From: GCA-2770975 sp050248915
GTDB taxonomy: Bacteria > Cyanobacteriota > Sericytochromatia > UBA7694
Length of the DNA: 64,000 nt
Assembly (NCBI GenBank): GCA_050248915.1
Contig: JBFWRL010000002.1
Location: 1-64,000 of the forward strand
Direction of reading: 5' to 3'
Positions within the stretch are counted from its first letter, which is position 1; every line of letters begins with the position of its first letter. Positions 24,341 through 32,724 of the stretch are shown here, in pieces. Position numbers and translations under genes: made by a program. The notes beneath the pieces were generated by a model. That model was not told the origin of the DNA. It was given only the letters and a program-made list of their open reading frames with translations, and did no database searches.

Positions 24341-26957
24341 ACAGACCCCACACACCCTCAAAATCCCCGAACTGTCGCTGGTGCTCTTGATCGGCGTTTC
24401 TGGCTCAGGCAAATCCAGTTTTGGGGCCAAACACTTTCTGCCCACCGAGGTGATTTCTTCAGACTTTTGCCGGGGGCTCGTGGCCGACAACCCCAACGAT
24501 CAAAGCGCCACCCACGATGCCTTTGATTTGGTCTATGCCATTGCCGACAAACGTCTGGCAGCCGGACGCCTGAGTGTGATTGACGCCACCCATGTGCAAC
24601 CGGATGCCCGCAAACAGGCCCTGGCCCTGGCCAAAAAACACCACGTACTGCCTGTGGCGATTGTGCTTAAAATGCCCGAGCGGCTCTGCCATGATCGCAA
24701 TGCCCAGCGCGCAGACCGGCAATTTGGGCCCCATGTGGTGAGTAACCAGAACCGCCAATTGCGCAAAACCCTGTCCTCCCTGCAAAAAGAGGGCTTTCGC
24801 TATATCTACGTCTTAAACAGCCCAGAAGAAGTGGCACAGGTTCAGATCGAGCGGGTCAAACTCTGGACCGACAAACGCGACGACAGCGGCCCTTTTGATA
24901 TCATTGGCGATGTACATGGCTGCGGAGATGAGCTGGAACTGCTTTTGGCCCAATTGGGGTATGTGCCCGATGCCGAAGCCGGTTATCGCCACCCAAATGG
25001 GCGGCGGGTGTTGTTTTTGGGCGATCTCGTTGATCGGGGGCCACGGGTGCTCGATTGCCTGCGTCTGGCAATGCGCATGGTGGCAGCCGGAACAGCCCTC
25101 TGTGTGCCGGGCAACCACGAGCAAAAATTTCAGCGCTGGCTGCGGGGTAAAAACGTCAAGCTCAACCATGGCCTGCAACAGAGTGTGGCGGAAGTCGAAG
25201 CCCTGCCTGAACCTGAGCAGAGCGCTTTGCGCAAACAGGCCGACCACTTTATCGAAGGGCTGGTCAGCCATTTGGTGCTGGATCACGGGCAATTGGTGGT
25301 GGCCCACGCGGGCATGCGCGCTGAGTTGCAAAACCGCTCCTCGGGCCGGGTACGCGAATTTGCCCTCTACGGCGAAACCACCGGCGAAATTGATGAATTT
25401 GGCCTGCCCGTGCGCGCCAATTGGGCGGCGGAATACCGGGGCCGCGCAAAAGTGGTCTACGGCCACACCCCCGTGCCCCAGGCCGAATGGCTCAATGGCA
25501 CCATTTGCCTTGATACCGGCTGTGTTTTTGGCGGCAAACTGACCGCCCTGCGCTACCCAGAACAGGAGCTGGTGTCGGTGCCTGCCGCCCGGGTCTATTG
25601 TGAGCCCCTGCGCCCACTCGCATTGCCCACAGAGGCAGAATCCCCCGGCTCAGAGGGCACTCTTCGACCTAGCTCAGAGGGCACGCTCACCGCCCAGCAA
25701 TGGGACGACCGCCGCCTGGAACTGGGTGAGATCACCGGCAAACAAATTATTGAGACCCGCCTCAAGCGCCAGATCTTAATTCAGGCCGAAAACAACGCCG
25801 CCGCGCTGGAAGTGCTCAGCCGCTTCAGTGTCGATCCGCGCTGGTTGATCTATTTGCCGCCAACGATGTCGCCTTGTGAAACAGCGGCAGACCCGGACTA
25901 TCTCGAACACCCGCGCGAAGCGCTGCAATACTACCGCAGCCAGGGATTAAACGAAGTCATCTGCCAAGAAAAACACATGGGTTCACGGGCGGTGGTGGTG
26001 GTCTGTCGCAGTGCCGAGGTGGCCTTTCAACGCTTTGGTGTGAGTGGTGAGACCCCTGGCTGCATTTACACCCGCACAGGCCGGGCCTTTTTTAAAGATG
26101 CGTCCCTTGAAAAGGCCTTTTTAGAGCGCCTGATTCAAACCCTGACGCAGTCCCAATGGTGGGAGCGCTTTGAGAGCGATTGGTTTTGTTTGGACGCCGA
26201 ATTGCTGCCTTGGTCGGCCAAGGCCCAGGAGTTAATTTACCAGCAATATGCAGCGGTGGGTGCTTCGGGCCAAGCGGCCCTGGCCCAAACCAAGGCCCTG
26301 CTGCTTCAGGCCCAAACACGGCTACCAACATCCGAGGTCAGCGCCTTGTTGGCCCGCTTTGCAGCGCGTCAAACCATGGTCCAGGCCTTTGCCCAGGCCT
26401 ATCGCCCTTATTGCTGGCCCGTAACCCACTTGGAAGACTATAAACTGGCCCCTTTTCAGATTTTGGCCAGCGAAGGCAAAGTCTACAGCGATTCCAGTCA
26501 TCTCTGGCAGATCGAAACCCTGGCTGAATTGGCCCAGGCCGATCCGGGGCTGTTTAAAGCCACTGCCTGGAAAATCGTCAAATTGGATCAGCCCGAAAGC
26601 GTCCAAGCGGCCATTGACTGGTGGCTGGAGTTGACTGCAACCGGGGGCGAAGGCATGGTCATCAAACCCCTGCAGGTGCTCAGCCAGGGCCACAAAGGTT
26701 ATGTCCAACCCGGCGTCAAATGCCGGGGGTGGGAATATCTGCGGTTGATCTACAGCCCCGAATACACCTTTGCTGAGCACCTGACCCGCTTAAAAAAACG
26801 GGGGCTGGGCGCGAAACGTTCATTGGCCCTGCGTGAGTTTGCCCTGGGACAAGAAGCCCTGGAGCGTTTTGTGGCCCGCGCGCCGCTGCGCGAAGTGCAT
26901 CGCTGTGTGGCCGGACTTCTGGCCCTGGAAAGTGAACCTGTCGATCCCCGGCTGTGA
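24330..26957 (+). CDS. pnkp: Polynucleotide kinase-phosphatase-ligase Pnkp
   Basis: Pnkp heals and seals broken RNA ends and is the partner of Hen1. Started at ATG 24330 it has 875 residues with three modules: an N-terminal 5'-OH kinase with P-loop GVSGSGKSS (Lys28); a binuclear metallophosphoesterase that removes 2',3'-cyclic and 2' or 3' phosphates (GDVHGCGDE, GDLVDRGP, GNHEQ, VVAHAGM, YGHTPV); and a C-terminal ligase/adenylyltransferase with nucleotidyl Lys548 in EKHMGSRAV, then GEGMVIKP and VKCRGWEYLRLIY. All motifs are intact. A short duplicated SEGTL lies in the phosphatase-ligase linker. Confidence 0.96.
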   Translation: MPTEQTPHTLKIPELSLVLLIGVSGSGKSSFGAKHFLPTEVISSDFCRGLVADNPNDQSATHDAFDLVYAIADKRLAAGRLSVIDATHVQPDARKQALALAKKHHVLPVAIVLKMPERLCHDRNAQRADRQFGPHVVSNQNRQLRKTLSSLQKEGFRYIYVLNSPEEVAQVQIERVKLWTDKRDDSGPFDIIGDVHGCGDELELLLAQLGYVPDAEAGYRHPNGRRVLFLGDLVDRGPRVLDCLRLAMRMVAAGTALCVPGNHEQKFQRWLRGKNVKLNHGLQQSVAEVEALPEPEQSALRKQADHFIEGLVSHLVLDHGQLVVAHAGMRAELQNRSSGRVREFALYGETTGEIDEFGLPVRANWAAEYRGRAKVVYGHTPVPQAEWLNGTICLDTGCVFGGKLTALRYPEQELVSVPAARVYCEPLRPLALPTEAESPGSEGTLRPSSEGTLTAQQWDDRRLELGEITGKQIIETRLKRQILIQAENNAAALEVLSRFSVDPRWLIYLPPTMSPCETAADPDYLEHPREALQYYRSQGLNEVICQEKHMGSRAVVVVCRSAEVAFQRFGVSGETPGCIYTRTGRAFFKDASLEKAFLERLIQTLTQSQWWERFESDWFCLDAELLPWSAKAQELIYQQYAAVGASGQAALAQTKALLLQAQTRLPTSEVSALLARFAARQTMVQAFAQAYRPYCWPVTHLEDYKLAPFQILASEGKVYSDSSHLWQIETLAELAQADPGLFKATAWKIVKLDQPESVQAAIDWWLELTATGGEGMVIKPLQVLSQGHKGYVQPGVKCRGWEYLRLIYSPEYTFAEHLTRLKKRGLGAKRSLALREFALGQEALERFVARAPLREVHRCVAGLLALESEPVDPRL

Positions 26958-26961
26958 CAGA

Positions 26962-26991
26962 CGAGAGCGCACCTCTCGCCCTCTTTTCTGG
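26962..26991 (+). terminator. Weak hairpin terminator after pnkp
   Basis: CGAGAG (26962-26967) pairs with CTCTCG (26973-26978) around five bases and is followed by a T-rich stretch that includes four consecutive T. It starts five bases after the pnkp stop. The tract is short, so termination may be partial. Confidence 0.4.
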
Positions 26992-26998
26992 ATAGAGG

Positions 26999-27004
26999 TA
27001 CAAT
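26999..27004 (+). promoter_or_regulatory. Putative -10 of the AidB-like gene
   Basis: TACAAT occurs 32 bases before the chosen start, with no clear -35. Together with the hairpin just upstream it suggests the acyl-CoA dehydrogenase has its own transcript. Confidence 0.3.
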
Positions 27005-27036
27005 ACCTCCATCCACCTCTCCCAGGAGTCATGCCG

Positions 27037-28680
27037 ATGGAACTCTTTCAGCAATCCGCTCCCAGCCTCAACAACCAATACCACGCCGATACCCTGCTCA
27101 ACAGCAGTTTGGCCCGCCTGAGCACACAAGATCTGCCCGCCGAAATCGAAGCCGACCTCTCCGAAATGGGAGAGCTGAGCGCGGGTGAACTCTACCACTG
27201 GCAATTGGCCGATCGTCGCAACGAACCTGTGCTCACCCATTATGACGCCTGGGGCAATCGCATTGACCAGATTGAAGTGACTGCCCTCTGGAAAGAGGCC
27301 GAGCGTCTCACCCCCCGTTTTGGTCTGGTGGCCCTGCCCTACGAAAAAAAATACGGGGCCCTCTCTCGGGTCTACCAATTTGCCTTGGTTTACCTGTTTA
27401 CCCCCTCGACAGATATTTACAGTTGCCCCCTGGCCATGACCGATGGCGCTGCCGCCACCTTGCTGGCCACTGGCAATCAGGCCCTGATCGACAGGGCTTT
27501 GCCCCGTTTGACCAGCCGCGACCCCGAAACATTCTGGACCAGTGGCCAGTGGATGACCGAGCTGACGGGTGGCTCAGATGTCGGTCTGACCGAAACCCAG
27601 GCCCGGCTCGAAGATGGCCAATGGCGTTTGTACGGGCGCAAATGGTTTACCTCTGCCACCACCTCCCAAATGACCCTGACTCTCGCCCGCCCCGAAGGGA
27701 ATGGCCCAGGGGGCAAAGGGCTGGCACTGTTTTTTGCCGAATTGCGGGATGAACAGGGCAAACTCAAAAATATCGAGGTCTGCCGCCTCAAAGACAAACT
27801 CGGCACGCGCAAAGTGCCCACCGCAGAATTGCTGCTGCATGGTGCCCCTGCCGAATTGGTGGTCGGGCCCCATGATGGGGTTAAAAACATCACCCCCATG
27901 TTGAATGTCACGCGCACCTGGAACAGTGTCTCAGCCATCGCATTGATGCGCCGGGGGCTGGCCTTGGCCGAAGACTATGCCCAAAAACGGGTGGCCTTTG
28001 GCGCGCCACTGGCGCAAAAGCCCCTGCACCGCGACACCTTAAATATGCTCAAAGCCGAATTGGCGGGAGCCTTTGCCCTGACCTTTGAAGCTGTGCATTT
28101 GCTGGGCCGCCTCGAAAATGGCGAGCTAAGCCCAGCAGAAAAAAATCTGCAGCGGGTGCTCACCCCTTTGACCAAATTGATCACGGGCAAACAGGCTGTG
28201 GCCTGTTTGAGTGAGACCTTGGAATGTTTTGGCGGGGCCGGTTATGTCGAAGACACAGGGCTGCCACTGCTGCTGCGCGATGCACAAGTGCTGCCGATCT
28301 GGGAAGGCACCACCAACGTGCTCTCCCTCGACACGTTGCGCGCCCTGCGGGGCCCTGCAGAAATTGACAGCTTCTTGGAAAGCCTGACCAATTGGGCTTC
28401 TCAACTCACTCAGCCAGAAATTGTCCCAATTGCCACGCAGGCCCTCCAAACCTGCAAACAGGCCTGTGATTGGCTCAAACAGACAGCCAGCACAGGCAGC
28501 GATGCGGTTGAAACAGGGGCCCGGCGCTTTGCCCTGACCCTGGCCCGCTGCCTGGAAAGTCTGGCCCTGGCCCGGCAGGTCCATTGGGCCTTGAGTCAGA
28601 ACCGCCCGGAAGCCGCTGAATTGTTAAACGATTTGCAGCGCTTTCAAAAAAACCACCCTTTAAACCAGATTACCGACTAG
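27037..28680 (+). CDS. AidB-like acyl-CoA dehydrogenase family flavoprotein
   Basis: The protein (547 residues) has the acyl-CoA dehydrogenase fold, with the FAD/substrate motif MTELTGGSDVG, KWFTSATTSQ, and the C-terminal CFGGAGYVEDTGLPLLLRDAQVLPIWEGTTNVL. The long N-terminal lead with YDAWGNRIDQIEV and the HRDTLNML core resemble AidB, the alkylation-response flavoprotein, more than chain-length-specific dehydrogenases. ATG 27037 is chosen over 27031 because AGGAG is eight bases away. The position after pnkp could mean a shared stress role, but this is only inference. Confidence 0.8.
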   Translation: MELFQQSAPSLNNQYHADTLLNSSLARLSTQDLPAEIEADLSEMGELSAGELYHWQLADRRNEPVLTHYDAWGNRIDQIEVTALWKEAERLTPRFGLVALPYEKKYGALSRVYQFALVYLFTPSTDIYSCPLAMTDGAAATLLATGNQALIDRALPRLTSRDPETFWTSGQWMTELTGGSDVGLTETQARLEDGQWRLYGRKWFTSATTSQMTLTLARPEGNGPGGKGLALFFAELRDEQGKLKNIEVCRLKDKLGTRKVPTAELLLHGAPAELVVGPHDGVKNITPMLNVTRTWNSVSAIALMRRGLALAEDYAQKRVAFGAPLAQKPLHRDTLNMLKAELAGAFALTFEAVHLLGRLENGELSPAEKNLQRVLTPLTKLITGKQAVACLSETLECFGGAGYVEDTGLPLLLRDAQVLPIWEGTTNVLSLDTLRALRGPAEIDSFLESLTNWASQLTQPEIVPIATQALQTCKQACDWLKQTASTGSDAVETGARRFALTLARCLESLALARQVHWALSQNRPEAAELLNDLQRFQKNHPLNQITD

Positions 28681-28696
28681 AAAGAACACAGAGAAA

Positions 28697-29074
28697 ATGA
28701 GCCATGCCCCCACCCCCTTGTTTGAAAAACACATCTTGGTCTGCACCAACGAACGGGCAGAAGACAGCCCCAAAGGCAGCTGTGCCCGCTGTGGGGGCCA
28801 CGAAATTCGAATCAAATTGGCAGAATTGTTGTTAAAAAATGGCCTCAAAGGCCGGATGCGGGCCAGCAAAACCGGCTGTTTGGACGCCTGTGAATTGGGG
28901 GCTGTGGTCGTGATTTACCCCCAGGATCTCTGGTATGTGGGGGTCACCCCCGACGATGTGGACGAGATTTTTCAGACCTCGATCTTGGGCAATGGTGTGG
29001 TGGAACGTCTGGCTGCCAATGCCGCCAGTTGGGAAAAATTAAAGGCGCTCCGCAATCGGGAGCGCCAAAAATAG
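28697..29074 (+). CDS. Thioredoxin-like [2Fe-2S] ferredoxin
   Basis: The 125-residue protein has the four cysteines of this family: CTNE near residue 16, Cys29 in GSCARCGG, then Cys and Cys in SKTGCLDACELG, with the fold continuing VVVIYPQDLWYVGVTPDDVDEI. Such ferredoxins shuttle electrons. It starts 17 bases after the AidB-like gene, so it may serve that flavoprotein. The extra Cys in CARCGG is common in these proteins. Confidence 0.88.
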   Translation: MSHAPTPLFEKHILVCTNERAEDSPKGSCARCGGHEIRIKLAELLLKNGLKGRMRASKTGCLDACELGAVVVIYPQDLWYVGVTPDDVDEIFQTSILGNGVVERLAANAASWEKLKALRNRERQK

Positions 29075-29101
29075 CGTTGAGAGAGAAAAAAGTGAGTGGG
29101 T

Positions 29102-29632
29102 CTATTTGCCTTCGCGCAAGAGATAAGCACCCGCACCACCAGCACCACCGGTAAAGCCACCGAGCATGGCACCGCGCATCGCTCCCTGGGCTGGGGTCAT
29201 GGCTTTGGTACTCAAAGCAACAGCCACGCCACCCAAGGCACCCACGGTCATGCCCACCATGGCACCCGAGGTCAGGGCTTCAGAAGTGCTATCGGTATTG
29301 CGGCCAGCCACAGCGCCGACAATGCCACCGGCCAAAGCGGCTCCACCCATCATGGCCAAAGTGCTTTTTTCCATCAGCGGGGCTTTGAGTGAATCCAAGA
29401 GAGAGTGTCCGGCTTTGTTGCTGAGAGTATAATTGCCGACAGCCATCGGCAAATAGACAGAGCTGCCCGCCAAAACGCCAATGCCCACGGATTTAAGATC
29501 GAGCGAGTCTTTGGCCAAGGCCTTGGGGGCAGGCGGAACAAAAGGACCTGTTGAAGGGGGAACAAAAGCCTGGGGGCCGCCCTGGCGCACAGGTTGAATC
29601 GGAAAGGGGTTGTTTCCTACAGTTTGAAGCAT
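29102..29632 (-). CDS. Glycine-zipper membrane protein of unknown function
   Basis: The 176-residue protein has a proline-rich N-terminus and from about residue 48 alternating Gly/Ala-rich hydrophobic segments with GxxxG repeats (GGAALAGGIVGAVAG, GAMVGMTVGALGGVAVAL, GAMLGGFTGGAGGAGAYLL). This is the pattern of glycine-zipper proteins that pack in membranes. There is no clear signal peptide. Monocistronic and convergent with the ferredoxin. Confidence 0.6.
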   Translation of the reverse strand: MLQTVGNNPFPIQPVRQGGPQAFVPPSTGPFVPPAPKALAKDSLDLKSVGIGVLAGSSVYLPMAVGNYTLSNKAGHSLLDSLKAPLMEKSTLAMMGGAALAGGIVGAVAGRNTDSTSEALTSGAMVGMTVGALGGVAVALSTKAMTPAQGAMRGAMLGGFTGGAGGAGAYLLREGK

Positions 29633-29829
29633 GGTGAAATTCCTCTTTTACGCTACACAGATGATCCAATTATGGGGAGTTGGCCATGACTTCTGAAGCT
29701 GTGAGGTTAAAAACAAGGGAAGAGAGCTTTAAAATTTGTTTAATATTTCAAAATCATGACAATTATCGCCCAATTCAGGGTAACACAACTGAGGCAAAGA
29801 TGGGCATCACCCTCCGATTCAAAACCGGC

Positions 29830-30210
29830 TCAGACCTGGGCTGGCAACCGAAACTCAGGATTGTAAATAATCCCAAAGAAATTGCCCCAAGGATCGCGAA
29901 AATCAGCCATTTCAATCTCGCCGCCCACATTTTCAATTTCCCCTTGGGGCAGGGCTCCCAGGGCCTTTAAACGGGCAAAAGCGGTCTGAATATTCTCCAC
30001 CCCCCAATAACACCCCACAGAATTGCCGCGTTCAGGGGCCGGTTTTTCGGGGTCTTCGGGCACCAACCCGAGTTCGTAGCCCCCGACATTAAATCCCACA
30101 TAAAAGGGTTCATCAAAATAGGGGTCAAAATTCAAGATCTCAACATACCACTGCCGGGCAGCAGCGAGATCGGGCACCTGAAAAATCAAAGAGCGTAGAC
30201 CTTGAAACAT
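29830..30210 (-). CDS. VOC (glyoxalase/bleomycin-resistance) superfamily protein
   Basis: A 126-residue single-domain protein starting at MFQGLRSLIFQVPDLAAARQWYVEILNFDPYFDE, the typical VOC opening, and ending with FRDPWGNFFGIIYNP. The domain has two beta-alpha-beta-beta-beta modules and probably acts as a dimer. Substrate unknown. AGGAGA precedes the ATG, and the gene starts 19 bases after the one upstream, in a run with glmS. Confidence 0.85.
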   Translation of the reverse strand: MFQGLRSLIFQVPDLAAARQWYVEILNFDPYFDEPFYVGFNVGGYELGLVPEDPEKPAPERGNSVGCYWGVENIQTAFARLKALGALPQGEIENVGGEIEMADFRDPWGNFFGIIYNPEFRLPAQV

Positions 30211-30229
30211 AAGCGTTCTCCTCAAAAAC

Positions 30230-30817
30230 TTAGAGTTTGTACAAAACCGCGAGCCCCAGCCCCCAAAGCAGCTGATCACCGCGCGATCCGTTGCCAAAAG
30301 TTAAATTAAACAGATCATAGCGCAATTGGGCAAAGGCATCCAGCGAGAGGGTGGGCAAAAAATGCAATTGGGCCCCCGGACGCAGCGCAATTGAAAAGCC
30401 ACCAAAATGGCGGGTCAGATAATTGAGTTCGGCCCCCAGATAGGGTTCAATCAGGGGCAAAGGCCAAAACAATCGGGCATCGAGCCCCAATTCCATGGCA
30501 CTGTCTTGCATCGAAAAGAGCAGATGCCCCCCCGAGCCAAACCAGCTTTCTTGGCGGTGCATGGCCTGCAAGCCGATCCAATTTTCACCGGCGAGGGCCT
30601 GATTCTTGACACTGTCATAGCCAATCCCATCCCGTTTAAACACAGGGCCAAGATACCACTGTGAGACATAGAGCGGGGGTTCTGCTGCCACGGGGGGGTC
30701 AGCGGGGGGGGCACTCTCTTGGGCCAGGGCTGGCATAGCCCCCAAGATACAGGCTGGCAATTGCAAGCAAAAAGCGAGCAATAATCCGGCCCAAAAGTGC
30801 AGGTTCCCCCGTGGCAA
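30230..30817 (-). CDS. Exported, probable outer-membrane beta-barrel protein
   Basis: A TTG start at 30817, four bases after the glmS stop and behind GGTGGA, gives 195 residues. The N-terminus is a Sec signal with a hydrophobic core (about 9-25) and probable cleavage after ALAQ. The mature part has alternating polar/hydrophobic strands (LYVSQWYLGPVFKRDGIGYD, EPYLGAELNYLTRHFGG, AQLRYDLFNLTFG) and ends in LGLAVLYKL, as outer-membrane proteins often do. No family recognised. A longer frame exists upstream but lies inside glmS. Confidence 0.6.
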   Translation of the reverse strand: MPRGNLHFWAGLLLAFCLQLPACILGAMPALAQESAPPADPPVAAEPPLYVSQWYLGPVFKRDGIGYDSVKNQALAGENWIGLQAMHRQESWFGSGGHLLFSMQDSAMELGLDARLFWPLPLIEPYLGAELNYLTRHFGGFSIALRPGAQLHFLPTLSLDAFAQLRYDLFNLTFGNGSRGDQLLWGLGLAVLYKL

Positions 30818-30821
30818 CGTG

Positions 30822-32663
30822 TTATTCCACCGTGACAGACTTGGCCAGATTGCGGGGCTGATCGACATCGTAGCCCCGGCGCAGAGCCACATAATAGGCC
30901 AAGAGCTGGAGCGGGATCACGTTGATCACCGGAGAGAGCCATTCGGGCACGGCAGGCACATAGATCACTTCGTTGGCCACGTCTTTGATGCGCTCATCGC
31001 CAGCCGTGGCGACAGCAATCACCAAGCCATCACGGGCCCTGACTTCTTTGAGGTTGCTAATGACTTTGTCATAGGCATCCCCTTCGGTGACCACGGCGAT
31101 CACGGGCATCAACGCATCGATCAGGGCAATTGGGCCGTGTTTCATTTCACCCGCAGCATAGCCTTCGGCGTGAATATACGAAATTTCTTTGAGCTTGAGC
31201 GCGCCTTCGAGGGCAATCGGGAAATTGATGCCCCGGCCCAAATAGAGGCAATGATGGTAGCGCAATAAGACCGTGGAAAGGGCATTGACAGGCGCCTCAA
31301 CGGCATGCAGGGTCTCTTCCATCAAGCGGGGCAGACGGCGCAATTCATGCATCGCAGCAGTGAGTTCGGGCAGCGAGATCTGCTCACGGACCTGGGCAAA
31401 GTGCAAAGCCAACAAATTGACGGCAGCCAGCATGGCAATAAAGGCCTTGGTCGAAGCCACACTGATCTCGGGCCCGGCATGGATATACAAAGTGCCATCG
31501 GTCACGCGGGTAATGGCACTGCCTTTGACATTGATCACCCCCATGGTCAAAGCACCCTGCTGTTTGGCCAATTTCATGGCCGTTAAGGTATCTGCCGTCT
31601 CACCCGATTGGCTGATGGCAATCACCAGGGTTTGGCCATCGAGAATCGGATTGCGGTAGCGGAATTCAGAGGCGACATCCACCTCAACCGGAATCCGGGC
31701 ATATTTTTCGATCAGGTACTTGCCCACCATGCCAGCATAATACGCCGTGCCACAGGCCACGATATAAATGCGATTGAGGCCTTTGAGCTGCTCTGGGCTC
31801 AGATTTAACTCATCAAGATACAGGCGCTGGTGGCCCTCAGAAATACGGCCCCCAAGGGTCTGGGCAAAGGCCGTGGGCTGTTCGTGAATCTCCTTGAGCA
31901 TGAAGTGGTCATAGCCCATTTTCTCTGCTGCCACGAGGTTCCAGTCGATGTGCTGAACAGGCCGTTCCAGGGGGGTGCCGTCGATCCGGAAGAGCTCCAG
32001 TTTATCGGGATAAACCACAGCCATATCACCATCTTCGAGATAAATAATGTCGCGCGTGTGGCGCAAAATCGCGGGAATATCCGAGGCAATAAAATTCACG
32101 CCCTCACCTTTGCCCAGCAAAAGTGGGCTGCTGGTTTTGGCGGCCACCAGATAATTCGGCTCTTTGACGTGCATCACGCAAATCGAATAGGCCCCCTCTA
32201 AACGCTGCAAGGTCTTTTGCACCGCTTCTTTGAGATCACCCTGATAATAATGGGAGATCAAATGGGCAATCACTTCGGTATCGGTTTCGGAAGCAAATTG
32301 ATGCCCCAAAGCAGCCAGTTCTTCTTTGAGATCGAGGTAATTTTCGATGATGCCGTTGTGAACCACCACCAGTTGTTTGTCGGGATCGGTATGCGGGTGT
32401 GCATTGTATTCAGTTGGACGACCATGGGTCGCCCAGCGGGTGTGCCCAATCCCAGCCCGGCCCACCAACTCAATGCTGGCCAATTTTTTAACCAGATTGC
32501 TCAATTTGCCGACTTCACGCTGCAATTCCAACCCGGATTCCGTCATGACAGCCACACCCGCAGAGTCATAGCCCCGGTATTCCAGTCTTTGCAGGCCGTC
32601 GATTAAAATATCTACAATTTCGGGATTGGGTTCATGCCCAATATAACCAATAATTCCACACAT
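30822..32663 (-). CDS. glmS: Glutamine-fructose-6-phosphate aminotransferase (isomerizing)
   Basis: GlmS makes glucosamine-6-phosphate, the entry to amino-sugar and peptidoglycan synthesis. The ATG at 32663 exposes the nucleophile Cys2 (MCGIIGYIG) of the Ntn glutaminase domain, giving 613 residues. The two SIS domains are present (ACGTAYYAGMVGKYLIEKYARIPVEV; SQSGETADTLTAMKLAK) with the C-terminal tail NLAKSVTVE. Upstream in-frame starts would mask Cys2 and are rejected. I saw no glmS ribozyme in the 61-base leader. Confidence 0.97.
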   Translation of the reverse strand: MCGIIGYIGHEPNPEIVDILIDGLQRLEYRGYDSAGVAVMTESGLELQREVGKLSNLVKKLASIELVGRAGIGHTRWATHGRPTEYNAHPHTDPDKQLVVVHNGIIENYLDLKEELAALGHQFASETDTEVIAHLISHYYQGDLKEAVQKTLQRLEGAYSICVMHVKEPNYLVAAKTSSPLLLGKGEGVNFIASDIPAILRHTRDIIYLEDGDMAVVYPDKLELFRIDGTPLERPVQHIDWNLVAAEKMGYDHFMLKEIHEQPTAFAQTLGGRISEGHQRLYLDELNLSPEQLKGLNRIYIVACGTAYYAGMVGKYLIEKYARIPVEVDVASEFRYRNPILDGQTLVIAISQSGETADTLTAMKLAKQQGALTMGVINVKGSAITRVTDGTLYIHAGPEISVASTKAFIAMLAAVNLLALHFAQVREQISLPELTAAMHELRRLPRLMEETLHAVEAPVNALSTVLLRYHHCLYLGRGINFPIALEGALKLKEISYIHAEGYAAGEMKHGPIALIDALMPVIAVVTEGDAYDKVISNLKEVRARDGLVIAVATAGDERIKDVANEVIYVPAVPEWLSPVINVIPLQLLAYYVALRRGYDVDQPRNLAKSVTVE

Positions 32664-32724
32664 CAGCTTTATTCCTTTAAAAATGCCATCACACTGCAAG
32701 TATAATCCAAAAGCTGGGTAGGTG

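Noticed and set aside
25640..25690. Duplicated SEGTL in Pnkp as a sign of a frameshift
   Set aside because: The frame stays open and all downstream ligase motifs are intact, so it is only a short in-frame duplication in a linker.
29680..29970. 96-codon plus-strand frame
   Set aside because: More than a third of it is antisense to the VOC gene, and it lacks a good ribosome site and family similarity.
32664..32724. glmS ribozyme upstream of glmS
   Set aside because: The 61-base leader is too short and shows no ribozyme core.
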